This document shows, one piece after another, positions 38,917 to 51,259 of a stretch of 64,000 nucleotides of DNA. The notes beneath the pieces were generated by a model. It was not told the origin of the DNA and searched no databases. It saw nothing but the letters and a program-made list of their open reading frames with translations. The stretch lies in the NCBI GenBank assembly GCA_003415625.1, contig PYIU01000005.1:1803001-1867000 (forward strand), in the 5' to 3' direction. Every line of letters starts with the position of its first letter. Position 1 is the stretch's first letter. The DNA comes from Aquanectria penicillioides (lineage: Eukaryota > Ascomycota > Sordariomycetes > Hypocreales > Nectriaceae). A program made the position numbers and the translations under genes.

Positions 38917-39541
38917 CTACTGGTTGATCTTGTCGTTGACAGCCTGGGTGGCCTCGGTCTTCTTGGCGTGGAGAAAGCCGCTGAGCCAAGTCAAGGTCTC
39001 GTTGCTGACGACGAGGACAGTGGTGACGGCGGCCTTTCCGTGAGCAACGAGGCCGGCCTGCTCACTCTTCTTGTATTCGGTGCTGTACACCTCGAGGACG
39101 TGGTCTCGGCCCTCGATGCCTTTGGTGTAGGGGAACAGGATGAGGCCCTTGGTGTCATTGTAGATGTCGTTGGTGGGCTTCTTGACAACAGGGAATCGCT
39201 CGTCGATGCGGTCTAGGGTCTTGTCGCCGAGGGAGTCGACCTTCTGAACATAAGGCGAAACATATTGGTATGGCTTGGCGAACCAGGGAAGAACGGGGAC
39301 GGCAAAGGTCTGGAAGGCAGCGTCACCGAGCTTAATAGACTTCTGGCCGTACTCGTTGGCCTTGAAGGTGTGGATGCCGTCGCTGATAACGGGGTAGTTC
39401 AGCAGGTGCTAAAGAAGCGCATTTGTTAGCATGGATGGGTCGATAAAAGAGGCGACAGTGAACGATGGGAGCACGTACCTGAAGAGTGAGAGAGGCGTTG
39501 GTGGAGTTGGGGATATCACCGTTGACTTGAGGGGAGGCCAT
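38917..39541 (-). CDS. CAP20: CAP20/perilipin-like lipid droplet protein
   Basis: This small protein resembles the fungal perilipin-like family (Colletotrichum CAP20, Metarhizium MPL1), which coats lipid droplets and affects turgor and appressorium function in pathogens. Exons are 39541-39479 and 39408-38917; the 70-nt intron has donor GTACGT and acceptor TTTAG. The product is 184 aa, close to the family's usual 180-190. Family-like features are the start MASPQVNGDIPNS, then HLLNYPVISDGIHTFKANEY, a hydrophobic PVLPWFAKPYQYVSPYV stretch, and ADSLGDK-like VDSLGDKTLDRIDERFP. A C-terminal amphipathic part ends at residues NDKINQ. The gene is isolated, with 10 kb downstream and 5.7 kb upstream free of recognised genes, so regulation may extend over a long leader. 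The assignment is by recall of family sequence patterns, not a search. Confidence 0.87.
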
Positions 39542-42500
39542 TGTGAATAGTGATTGCCGGTGGTCTTGTGAGTGTGGTTGAGAGTTGTTGGAGTTGAGTT
39601 GAGTTGATTGAGAAAGCTGGCGACGAGCTTGGAGGGATGGGTCAAGGACAGCTGTCAGGCGGCGATGACGACAGGATAATGAGAAGGATGGATGGGCGGG
39701 AGACGGCAAGGTAGGTACCCTAGGATCGATCGGTATGTAGGCAGATGTGAGGCGATGGAAATGGCAACTCGGTCTGGGGACAGAATGGGCCCGGTGGAGT
39801 GTAGTCGGTTGAGAGCTTGTGGTGCTGGTTGTTTTGAGAGGATGATGAGAGAGGAGGCGGCGGAGGAGGCGGCGGTAGTGGGAGGGAGGTGGGTTAGACA
39901 GAGTAGGAGTCGAGGCAGGAAGAAGGAATAGCAGCGAGCAGCAAGCAGCAGCAAGAGGAGAAGCAGTCGCAGTAGCAGCAACAGGAGGAGGAAAAGATGG
40001 ATGGTAGCCAGAGATGGGGTTCAGCAGAGGCTAAAAAGGGAACGAGACTCGAGAAGTGTGTTTGATGTGATATGGTGTGGACGCCACAACCTGACCGGTT
40101 GCGTGGGCCAGCTTGGAAAAAATCTACGTATTTATCAGGGAAACCTTGCTCGTGGATGTCGTTGCAGTTTGCGCCAGGAAGACTGGGTCTGGAAGGGTAG
40201 CCAGGCTCTTCCTTGGTCTCTGGCATGTGCATGCGCATTTGCATGTGTCTGTGTCGGCGTCAGGGTTGGGATCGGATCAGCATCAGCGAGGCGTCGTCGG
40301 TACCTGAGTTTGAGCTTGTGATTGCGACGGAACCCCTTGTGATTGCGGCTCGGCCATTTTTGGACTTTTGCCCTTTTTCTTCGAAGCTCGTGAGAGCCCA
40401 AGACATCGCCTAGATGGGGCTATTTTTCTTCTTCTTCTCCGTTCCCCTTCTTCGTCAGCTCTTACTCTAGCGTTGTGGGTAATCTCGCTGGTCGGGAAGC
40501 TGGCCGGATCCATGGATCATGATGATGAAGATGGTGGTGGTGGGGTGCTGTTGGCCCGCCGTGACACCATCGGCGCCGGAGCCAGCGTGGGCCCACTCAG
40601 CCGCACCATTCCAGGGCGTGCTGCAAAAGACAAAGGAGGCACCCCTGTTGACCTGACATGTGAAAGTGGCTCCAGGTGGGCTATTCTGCCCTCATCGTGA
40701 CTGACTCTCCATAGTAAGCCCAACTCAAGGACGCTTTTGGCCCTTGATATCGCCGACTCACCGCGCTCTGTTCTCGGAGCAATGCCCTGCAAGACCCAAC
40801 ATCGCCGCCCAGAGCCTCCACGCCTTGGCGGAGCGCAGATAGGCTTAGCCGCGACCTGGCTGCCGGATCCTTTTAGGTAATGTTCACGGGATTTGCGTCG
40901 TCGCGTCTCTGGCCCGATCCAGGGCATTGCCGGCTTGTGAATCGGAGGATAACACCACCTATCACCTACCATGCCACCCACCACCACCACCACCATCGGC
41001 TACTGCTACTGCTACAGCCACTGCTCGTTCTCTTTTTCCCGTCGTGGTAATATGCGCTGTGCGCCTGCTGCCGCCTTCCTGAAAGCCCCTAGGTGGTTGG
41101 GTAGGCGGAAGGGGATACCGGGATTCCAAGTTGCATCGAACTCGCGTTTTGGCCTTAGAGTTCGTCATAATTACGCTTCCAAGCATACGTAGCGTGTGTG
41201 TGGGCTTCGCAGAATCAGTGAGCGAAGAATTAGTGGCTGTCAGTGCGTTTCCTATTCCTGGGCTTATCTCTGATGCTCGCCCGCATCGGTTCGTGTCGAG
41301 GACATCGAATAGCGTGGCTTATGGCGTACAGCATGCATGGTCCATACCGTAGCGTTCATACCCTGGTGGCCGGCTAGAGGCTGAAGCCGATCCGGGATAA
41401 AGGGGATGAGACGAGCTGCGCATTTGTTGCGCATTTGATGCGCAGCCATTACTACGGCCAGCCAAAATCTGCCATACGTATAATAGAGACCACGAAAACT
41501 GGCCGGTCTCCTTGATCCCTCCCGCCCCTTCCAGCCGCCGCCCTCATGCTGCGCCGCTGTCGTAAATCGGCCGCCGTCCATTGCTGTTGGCTAATAACAA
41601 TGCATGCTTCTTAGGCACGGAGATGCCTTTTCCCAATCTCTTGAGGATTGATAAGGGACGCTGGCCCATGCCGTCTTGGCGGTGCCTCTGCCGCGGTTAA
41701 CATCAACCACATAAAACACGCAAACACGAGGTTGATGTATCGCCTCGGATCCGAGCCGCCGCATTCGCTTTGCCCACGAACTCCTAGTTTGGTTTTTTTT
41801 CTTTCTCCCCCGGTTTTTTTTTTTTTTTTAAACCTCGTGCCTTTGCGAAATCCATCCATTGACAGCTTGGCAGAATTGCCACGAGGATCCAGAAGGTGCC
41901 AGTCGGTCGGGGATCGCTCTCCCCTGCACTTCATAGCGTGGCAAACGCACCCTAGCTCCCTGTCAGTGCCTTCGTCTGTTTGAGGTCCCACTCACCAGCC
42001 ACATTCACATGTCAAAAAGTCTCAAGACCCGATCATCATGACAAGGGACCAAAACAACTTCCCCTCCAAAGCTCCTTGAAGAAGCCAATGATCCCCTCCG
42101 AGCCACTCAATGCCTGACGTTCAACCCTCAATGCTCCATGCCGATGCAACGGCCCCGACTTGGAGCAGACAGGAATAGTGGCATGTTGGGCGAGCTGTCG
42201 TCACCTCATCCACCCATCCATCTTACCTCTGCTCGCCAGATATGGTGTCTATTGCTGCTCTCCGCCAGTCTCGGCTATGCGCATTGGCTCGTCTCCTCCT
42301 TTGTTGCATCCGCAACATATCACAATGATGCGATGAGACTCAACAAAAGGCCCTTCATAGACCGTCCAGACCTGTCGCGAAGCACTCATCCCGATTACCC
42401 AATCGATTTACCGGACGATGGTCCTGATCCGAGACCAATCATATCAGGCACCGCTGCCTTAATGCCTTTTTGTCTTTAGTACCGTGAGACAAGTATGATG

Positions 42501-45283
42501 ATGTAGTAGCCGGTCTAGACCAACTTAATCCGCTGGATTGGCGAGAGATTATTTCCCATCTGGACTTGGAAATGCCATCATTCCCGGTCGGCGATATGTT
42601 AAACCGTGGATGGGCTTTAAGACTGCCTTCTTTTGTCTCGACTCGTGTTCCCATATCGAGTTCGGAGACGGGCAAAGACTCACGAGCCATTATGATCGGC
42701 AATAAGCCCATTTCGCCATCCAAGCCACTCGTGTAAATTGGATCTGACCGTGACATTGAGGTTCCGTCTCCCAGCAAGCACATCCAATGAGTTTAATCAC
42801 AAATGTGTGGTGACTCAGGTGTCTCATTGTACCAATAAATCTCTCCGAGTATAGCACTTGAGCTCGCTTCGATTGCGCACTGAGGGCAGTGCCAAAGGAA
42901 TGCCGGGTTTTGTTTGCGATCCGAAGAGCTTGGCAACGGGCTTCACCGGCTCACAATCCGTGCATTGGAGGATTCTCGTGGGATCAAGTCGCAGTATGGG
43001 GATCGAAGTTGATCTTCTATTTGCCGACTAGTACCTTGCCACATTTGGGCCTCCATTAATATGCGGCTTTTTGGTCCACTGTAACCATTCAACCGGGAGT
43101 AAAAGGGCTGTTGCATGAGTTGAGTTGCAGTGGTAGTCGATGCGGGGCTGACAAGTTGCACGATAAGCAGGCAAAGTCAAACATGCAGCTGCGCCAACAT
43201 TTCTCTGAGACGTAAACGGGATGAAAATCGCTCGCGAGAGTCATAATGATTGACGTGTTCCCTAGCCCGAGGCATGATCCGGTGTATTCGTGGTGACTCC
43301 AAACTCGGCGGAGCAGTCGTCGAGCAACGACCGAGGCGCTTACCTGGACAAGGGCCACGGTAAGGTGATGAGGCGAGGTTCAATATCACGGCCCCTGAGC
43401 CCCCCGGAATGAATCTCAATCGAGTCATTAGTACCGAGATGCTTGGGGTGGCCGTAGATAGCCAAAAAGGGTATCAAGTCTGCTTCATTGTATAAGTGGA
43501 TACTCATGAATGACCTCCCCGGGGGCTTCCAGCTAGGGAAAGCTGAAAATGCACTTTGAGGTAGGCATCGCCGTTTTCGTCATGGCGTTGTGTAGCATAA
43601 TCTCTGTCCAGACCGACCCTTAGGGCAAAATCGCCGACAATCCATTGTGACCAATTTACCGCGACAGCCTCAGTCTGTGTGTGAATACCAGAAATGCATA
43701 TGCGGAATCATGATCTTGCATATATGGCATTATCCAATCCTCCAGTCGAGCATATTGCTGCATTATGAAACGAACTAGTGGAGTTCAATGAGGGATATCG
43801 GAGACTCATAGTGCGTTGAGAGTGCCTAAGAATATGGAGCACCTGGGTCGAGTACGTCCGTTTCTGATGAGCGATTGGGCCGTGCTTGGGCTGCGGGACC
43901 TTTGACCCTAGGCTCGATGGGTGCTGAATAGACGGAGATCCCGGGGCCTCTGTAGAAGAGAGCAAATCAAGTAAATCCCACGTGGAAAGATAGGCTAGGT
44001 ATTAATAGATGTCCAATGGAGACCGAGGGGGCTGAGATGTGGAGAGTGAGCCGAAGATTCTAGTACGCAGGAGAAGGAGAGATGTTCAGAGGCGGAATGG
44101 CAATGATGAAAATGATGATGGAAGTGTTGGGTTCAGCAAGTTCTGGTCGGGCGTGAGGCGGCCCCAACATATGGTAAATAAATTACTGAGTAAGTGTGTG
44201 TGCCGCACCTTCCCGCGGAGAACCAGCAGACCTCTGGGGCTGACATCTGTCAGGTATGATAACGATAAGGGACCGATAACGCAGAGAGCTTCTCATGGAA
44301 ATTTGTGCCCAATGGAAGTCGAGGGGTGGCAAATGATGATTTTTGGTCTTTTTTGGCTTCATGGGAAAGCTGGTGTGTTTGGCATGGGTTAGTTCAATGG
44401 CTATGCTGGAGCTCCAGGGTTACACAATTCAGACAGGGACGAGTCAATTGGAGGGGGGGGGGGGGGGGGGGGGGATGAAGATTCTTCGGACTGGAGGTTA
44501 AACATCGATGTAGTAATATTGGAAAACCTATGGTGGCGGAGGCAAGGTGCTTGAGGGAAGTCGAATGTGAGGCCATTCCCAATTCCCCAAGTTAGATAGT
44601 CAGAATAACTGTTGCGGCATGCTGATCAATTATGGTACGGAGGGGCAGCTTACAGGGAGAGGGAAAAAAAAGGACAAGATAGAAAAGCCAATCTAGACTT
44701 TTAGAAGCCCGTTCTAGAAGACATTTTCCCCATACATCCCTCATACCCCGAACTCACGGCCATAGAACAACGTCATCGTGGACAATGACGACACTGGACG
44801 CATCCAGCCTCCAGGGACCAGCAAAGAACAAAGAAAACGCTGTGACAAATCCCGGACAAAGCACTCTTCAACGCGCAATTCGTCACCCTTAGTCATTCCC
44901 CACAGCCATGCCCGTTTGGTGCTTAGCGCCCTCTGACACAACCTGAATCAGCAAGGCTCTAGCCCCAAAAACAGCAAGAAGCTCGGGCCAGGTCCCCCAA
45001 AGCTCGCCCAGCCGGCTGCTGATGTAACACTTGACTAAAACTTCCCCCCGCCATCACCGTCCGCAAATTGTGGGCAGAACTGGCCGCGCTGGCGACGCCC
45101 AGCAGTTTCGGTGGTATTTCTAACGCCCAGGGCTGAACCTTTCGTCATTTCTTATTCCCTCTTTCTGCTCACTAGCCAATTCGCTTCTCCTAAAATCTTG
45201 CATTTGCGTCAGCAGCCCCTCACCCGTTCCCCGCAGCTCAATTTCATATATAACGACCTTTGACCCCACGGTCCAAATTTCCC
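39542..45283. other. 5.7-kb intergenic region between CAP20 and pirin
   Basis: The two flanking genes diverge, so this holds both promoters and leaders. No gene is recognisable. A minus-strand open frame starting with a Gln/Ser-rich stretch near 40360 and pyrimidine-rich CAP20-sense sequence at 39850-40000 could be part of a long CAP20 leader. A G22 run lies at 44453-44474. Nothing else stands out. Confidence 0.5.
44453..44474. repeat. Poly(G) tract, 22 nt
   Basis: This is an uninterrupted run of 22 G, the longest G/C homopolymer in the window. It lies about 0.8 kb upstream of the pirin gene. Confidence 0.95.
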
Positions 45284-46542
45284 ATGACGCTTTTGAAAAA
45301 CATCCTCATCCCAGTCTTCATTGCCATCGCAACTGCGTTCCTATTCCAGCATCGACTTCAAGACTCCGCGACAACAGCCATTGAGCTCATAAAGAACTAC
45401 ACCGCCCCCAACTCCAACAACCTCACTCAACCCGAGCTGGCAACCACCGAGAGCAACCACCCCAACCAAGACAAACACCCAGACTACCACCTCTTCGCCA
45501 CCGATATGTCTGTCCAGCGAGCTATCCGCAAGGTCTTTTTGGCCGTTGAGCAAGCCGAGGGCGCTGGCGCTCGCGTCCGCCGTTCCATCGGTACTCCCAG
45601 CCTTCGCAACTTCTCTCCCTTCCTCATGCTCGACCACTTCTCCATCAAGCCTGGTGCCGGTTTCCCTGACCAGTGAGTTCAATTGCCTCCCCCGAATAAT
45701 CTCAAACAACTTCAGAAGCTAATATTTCTTCTCTACTCAGTCCCCACCGTGGTCAGGAGACTATCACTTACCTCCTAGAGGGCGCGTCGACCACGAAGAC
45801 TTCGCCGGCAACAAGGGCAGCCTTTCCGCTGGCGACCTTCAATTCATGACTGCCGGTCGCGGTATTGTCCACGCCGAGATGCCCCGCCAGAACGAAGACG
45901 GCAGTGCCAACGTCGGTCTGCAGCTCTGGGTTGACTTGCCCGAGAACCTCAAGGCCTGCGAGCCCCGTTACCGCGACCTCCGCGCCTCCGAGATCCCCAT
46001 CGTCAACATTGACAACGACAAGGTCACCGTCAAGGTCATTTCCGGCCAGAGCCACGGCATCGACTCCGTCAAAGACCTTGCCTATACTCCCGTTTGGATT
46101 CTGGACATCGCCATTCGACCCGGCGGCAAGATCACCCAACCTGTCCCCAAGAACTGGAATGCTTTCGCCTACACCCTCGAGGGAGATGTTATTGTCGGCA
46201 AGGACGACCAGCGCCGTGTTGTTGAGCAGTATCACAACATCGTCTTTGAGCAGGAGGGCGACATCGTCCACTTCGAGGTTGATGCCGGTGCCGAAAAGCC
46301 AGCTCGACTTGGTATGTTCCACTCCCCAAAGTATACAAATCTCAAAGAATCTCTACTAACGCAATCATTTAGCTCTGATCGCTGGAACTCCCCTTGACCA
46401 GCCAGTTGTCCAGTACGGACCCTTCGTCACCACCTCCAAGGAAGAGGTCGTCAAGGCCCTCATGGATTACCAATCCCACTCCAACGGTTTCGAGAGGGCC
46501 AAGGAATGGCAGAGTGAGATTGGCAAGTCGATGCGCGAATAA
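45284..46542 (+). CDS. Pirin family protein, one frame break
   Basis: Pirins are cupin-fold metalloproteins; relatives act as nuclear cofactors or quercetinases. Exons are 45284-45672, 45741-46311 and 46373-46542 (introns 68 and 61 nt). The metal-binding core is clear: FLMLDHFSIKPGAGFPD, then HPHRGQETITYLLEG after intron 1, and AGRGIVHAEMP. The C-terminal cupin domain follows and ends SEIGKSMRE. Exon 2 loses frame at 45781-45790: between YLLEG and DHEDF one base is missing (GGCGCGTC). The standard pirin start is the ATG at 45506 (MSVQRAIRKVFLAVEQ), about 302 aa. An in-frame ATG at 45284 adds 74 residues including a hydrophobic segment ILIPVFIAIATAFLF, a possible signal anchor, which would be unusual for a pirin. 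The family call is secure; the N-terminus is uncertain. Confidence 0.93.
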
Positions 46543-47413
46543 GCATCGAAAATCACTATTCATTTTTATCATTGTGCTGGCGTTGAAAAACAAAGACGGG
46601 GAAATCTGTTCGATTTTTGCACTTGTATTTATCGGGATCGTTCATCAAGGGCCAAGGTTACATTCGTGCACAGCAAATGTGTGCTCTCATTTAGATAAAT
46701 GAAACATGTTCATAAAGTACCATCGTCTCACTCATGGCGTCTTATAGATACCATGTCCTGTTTACTTGTTCCTGGCTAAATGGCTCAAATTCGAACAAGC
46801 TATCTGGACCTGAGGGTGTGAATACACCTTGTACGTAAGATTACCACGGACCTCTTATTCTCATTTTTGGAGGTCCTTGGCTTCACGCTTCACTCTAATT
46901 CATCACCGTGGGTCACTGAGTCATTGTGGAACGAATAAATTGCACCAAAAATTATCTATTAATGACCTTCAATGAGAGCAAAGAAGTAGAATCCACCAGA
47001 GGCCAAGCCGAGAGACGGGTATCACGCTCTTCTCAAAAGAAATGAGAGAGAGGCGGCGTCGTACAAACGACGTCGCAAGAGTTGTTCTCGCCATCCTCAC
47101 ATCAATGCCACTGAACCTTGAAAAAGTCCCCCAAAAGATCCCCCGGGCCATTGTCATGCATTTCATCATTTCCCATTAGAACGACGAAAAATAAACCATA
47201 TGCGTCATTAAACCTCAAAAGAAGAAAACCAGACCCTTCCATGTTCAGTCACCTCATTTTCCGCGCCCCATGCGCCAAATATTGTCCCGACCGTGCCCCT
47301 CCACTGAGGAATATGATAGCAGGGTACTAAGGATCAGGAGTGGAGGTAGGTGTTATGTATCAAACATGTGCAACGTAAACCACAAGAGATAGTGTGTGGC
47401 ACCATGACCTCAT
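46543..47413. other. Pirin / CFEM-gene convergent intergenic region
   Basis: These 0.87 kb lie between two stop codons facing each other. They are AT-rich 3' flank sequence with no recognisable gene. Confidence 0.55.
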
Positions 47414-48587
47414 TTACAGCATGAGGACAGCGAGACCGGCGGCGGCAATGACGCCAAGGGGAGCGGCGGTCTTCTGAGGCATGGCCTGGGACTATGTAAG
47501 CGTGGGGAAACACAAGAGGGAAGAATGAGGCTTACGGCATTTCCAGAAGAAGAGGTCCTGCTAGTCTGGGTAGCAGAAGAGCCGGAGCCAGAGCCGGATC
47601 CAGATCCAGAACCAGATCCAGATTCAGAGGCACCAGAGGTACCAGTGGAGGCGGATCCGCTCTCAGTCTTGGTAGCGGTGGTAGCAGTGGCGTCAGAGCC
47701 GGTCTGAGACTCGTCGCTGTCGCTGTGGGTGATGGTAGAGACGATGGTAGAGCCACCAGAGGTGAAAGTGGTAACGACGACATCGCCGGTCTTGGAATCG
47801 CCAGATCCCCCGATGGTAGTCTCGCCAACAGTGGTGACCACATTGCCAGCGGAGTTGGTGATGACACGGGTGAAAGTCGAGACCTTGCCAGAGCCGCTGG
47901 CTCCGCTCTTGGAATCGTTGCTGCCAGACCCGAGGGTGGTGGTGGCAACAGCAGTGGTGATAGTAGAACCGCCGGAAGTGATAGTGCTAAAGATGGTTGA
48001 GACAGTAGCCTGTTGATATAATTAGTGCAGGTTCAGGTACAAGATGTGAGGGTCACCTACGGAGGCTCCGTTGGAACCCGCAGATCCAGTCTTCTAATTA
48101 GGAAGATGTTAGCAATCGTCGCAAATATGGCTTTGTAGGGTTCGACTAACGGTAGAGCTGCCGCTGCCACTGCCGCTGCCGCTCACAGTGGAGATGGAAA
48201 CACCAGCGCCTGAAGTAGGAGTTAGATATATCGGCCTAAAATCGCAGGTGATATTGTGAAACTTACTCTTGCAGACCTCAATGCCATAAGCGACGACCTT
48301 GGAAGCATCCTGGTTGCTGCAAATAGCAGCAGAACAGTCGCGGAGGCCGTAAAGGAAGTTCTTGTTGGTGCAGAGGCAGGCAACATCACCAGTCGAGCAT
48401 CCAAGCTCGGAGGACTTGAGTTGGCCCAGCATGTTATTGGCGCAAGTTTGCTGAGGCGTGGATTAGTCGCGGTTGGTTGCAATTAATAGCTCATGATAAG
48501 ACTTACACCACACGTAGCAAGGTCACTAATGCTCTGGGCGAAGGTGGCGGTGGCCAAGCCGGCAACTGCGAAAAGAATAGACTTCAT
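47414..48587 (-). CDS. CFEM-domain GPI-anchored cell wall protein
   Basis: CFEM proteins are fungal surface proteins, some of which bind haem. Six exons on the minus strand are 48587-48507, 48450-48267, 48209-48151, 48093-48061, 48009-47536 and 47485-47414, with introns of 50-58 nt. The product is about 300 aa. It has a signal peptide (MKSILFAVAGLATATFA), then a CFEM domain with eight cysteines at C26, C30, C45, C52, C54, C66, C71 and C87, and the haem-ligand-type aspartate D49 in STGDVACLC. After that comes a long Ser/Thr/Gly-rich stalk with SGS repeats. The C-terminal hydrophobic tail PLGVIAAAGLAVLML follows a small-residue site, giving a GPI signal. Exon 4 (33 nt) has an ambiguous acceptor (TAG or AAG, 3 nt apart). 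The stalk is repetitive and could vary in length. Substrate or ligand is not known from sequence. Confidence 0.92.
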
Positions 48588-49392
48588 CTTGACGGGCGGT
48601 TTGTTCACGAGTTACTGTCGTTTCAAAATCTGGTGAGACTGTCAGATTGCTTGTCAAAGAAACGATAACGGAACGAGCGGTGGGTGTGAAGAGCGATGGA
48701 GAAAGTCCTCGTGAATCAGGAAAGGCAAGACGAAGTTGTAGTTGAAGAAGACAGTGATTCAGAAAGGGGATAAAGGAAGAGGGGGGCAAGTGCGATAATA
48801 AATGTTGGGGGAAGGTAGCAGGTCCGCTATTCGCAGAGCACAATGGTGTTTGCGTGAGACAAGCAAAGGGGGGGGGGGGGTACCACATAGGGTACGGAAG
48901 TGCCGAGATAGAATAAAGTTGGGCTGGGATGTCGAGACTGGCAACACGGGGTGATCCATGAGGCGAGGTCGAACATGCTCTGCCTAAGCCCGCGAAGATT
49001 GATGTGGAAGTTGGGGAAAACGGCCCAAGAAAGGGGAGCCAGGAAGGTAAGGAAGAAGACCAGTGAGGAGAGTCCATAGATGGTGGTAGCATACCTACTA
49101 TCGATATACGAGTGAACGAGTGGGATTCTCTAGTGCGAGAGGCTGAGTGAGGCGAATTGGGATCGAGGGAAGAGTCTCGAGGCGTCAATGAGAAGCTGTG
49201 AAGGTGTAGAGATGAGATCACGAAGAGCAAGGTGAGAAGTGAAACAGGAAGGGCGGGGAGTTTTAAATGTAAGAAGGCAAGGACGACTAGTGGCAGCTGG
49301 TTGCCAGCTGCCAGCCGCCCGCCCTGACGGAGGTGAGCCGGGATACGTTAGGTTTGGCGGTCTGCCAGGGAACTAGGGAAGGTACAATGGGA

Positions 49393-49424
49393 CATGGCAT
49401 GGCATAGCATGGCATGGCATGATG
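49393..49424. repeat. (GGCAT)n pentanucleotide repeat
   Basis: About six GGCAT/AGCAT units, followed closely by CATGGC palindromic repeats. It lies about 0.8 kb upstream of the CFEM-gene start. Confidence 0.88.
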
Positions 49425-50675
49425 CGGGCCATGGCCATGGCCATCCGCACCGGCATGGCTTCTGCCGTTGCGAGCATGAGCCGGAGCAGGCGCATGCGCA
49501 GGACGGCCTGGGCCTGGAGGTGGAGCGGCTTCACGCTTGGGTGATTGCGGGATGGTAGAGATATCCATCCACCCCACCGACTATTTCGTAGAAGGCGATA
49601 CCTGACCAGCTGTCCAGGGGGGGTCTAAGAGCAAGCAATTCGGCCGTAGTTCAGTCAACGGGGAGCCGATGAGCTCATGGGGCATGGGGCATCGGGCTGG
49701 CGTTGACTAGGGTCAGGGATGAGGATCAGAATGTGGAAAAGCAAGCACAGCAGCTAACAGTTGTGGACTTGTGGTAGCTCCGCCAGCGACGCTCGGCAGC
49801 GTGAGTAGTTCGTCGTCCCTCCTACCGGTACATGATGATTTTCCTCAGTCGAGACTTTGTCCCAGAGGACGGGTTCCTAGCACTGCCTGGCGGCGGCCTC
49901 TGGGGGGTGCAATGCCGCGCAATCCAAGGCAAGCTCGCTGATGCGCATGCCTTGGCTGTCGAACAAAGCACAAACAAGCTGGATCGATATGCGCCTGCAG
50001 GTGTAGTAGTGTGCTGTGGTGGATGTTACCACGCTAGATCGCCCAAATCGGCCCCCACTCCACCCTTCTTCTCGTTCAGTTCCAGGTCGGGCGCTAGACG
50101 GAATTGCCAAAGGGCAATCGAACTAAGGCGCCACAGGGGAACAGCCCCCGGCCCCTGGCTGCCGTCTTTCAGCCCCAGTCTTAGATCGGCTGTCGCAAAT
50201 ATCTGGGAGAAAAAAAAAAAGGCCGCTCCGAGAAGCCTCGGGGCCGAGACCATTTCAGACCAAAACCTGGGTTACAGGCGGTGCAATATCACAAAGGTGA
50301 GGTTTTAGGATTGAGGCCTCCCTGATTAGAACAGTCTTGCTTGTCTCGAGGGCGTGGCACTTGCCGATTACCATAGTAATCCATATCCGTAAGTGCTGCC
50401 AACATACTTTTGCACACACACCCTCCCCCAGGTACGTAGAGAGTCAATTAAACGTCGCATGGCGATATCCGGGCTGGTTTCTAGCCTGGCAACGATTGTG
50501 GAGGAGCCGGGGGGGAGAGGGCGGGTATGACGAGCACACCAGGTTATTGCAAGGCTGGGGAGTTTGAGATGATGCGTGTGTGTGATTCCTGCTACAGCAA
50601 CCAGTCGCCTGGAGTCTATCATCGACGGTTGGACAGCAACAAACAATACCAGCCACGACCTATTGCCGCGGCCAG

Positions 50676-50695
50676 CCCCCCCCCCCCCCCCCCCC
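50676..50695. repeat. Poly(C) tract, 20 nt
   Basis: This is an uninterrupted run of 20 C in gene-free DNA. Confidence 0.95.
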
Positions 50696-50753
50696 GACCG
50701 GCTGGCCCTTGTCTTGCAATTACACGTGTATGGGCGGGAGTTGGAGCCAGGGC

Positions 50754-50780
50754 AGAGTAGAGTAGAGTAGAGTAGAGTAG
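50754..50780. repeat. (AGAGT)5 pentanucleotide repeat
   Basis: Five perfect copies of AGAGT in gene-free DNA. Confidence 0.93.
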
Positions 50781-51230
50781 CGTTTTCGAGAGCAGAGCAG
50801 AACAGAGCCTAGTCGAGTATCCGTACCGGCGGTAGGGAAGGGGAAGGGCGACGCACGATGCCAAGCAAAGCAAAGCAAAAACGTACAAGGGTCGCATTGA
50901 CACAAGGTCGGGCGATCGATCCACGATGGAGCGAAGAAAAAGTCGAATCAGACACCGCACAAGGTCGGCTGCAGCCAGTTTTCAACAATGAGGTTAGTTG
51001 TCGTCGGTCGATGAGCGCACGGCCACGCCCGATTGGACAATGGACCCCTGCACTTTCCCTTGTGGCTCGCTCTGCAGCAGCCTGTCTGGAAGTCTGATGC
51101 TGCAGTGGTGGATGCTTGGCTGCTGGATGTCGCTTCTCCACTCTCCACTCCCCCCACTCCTGTTTCCTGGCAACCGCCCGCGATTCGCCTGCGTTTCCCT
51201 CTGGATTCAAGATTGCATCCATGCTCTGTT

Positions 51231-51259
51231 GCGCTGTGCTGCGCTGTGCTGCGTTGTGC
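51231..51259. repeat. Tandem repeat, 10-bp unit GCGCTGTGCT
   Basis: Two perfect copies and one near-perfect partial copy of GCGCTGTGCT in gene-free DNA. Confidence 0.88.

Noticed and set aside
40283..40513. Small minus-strand gene with a Gln/Ser-rich start near 40360
   Set aside because: The frame ends quickly, no intron restores a longer product, and it fits a CAP20 leader or promoter better.
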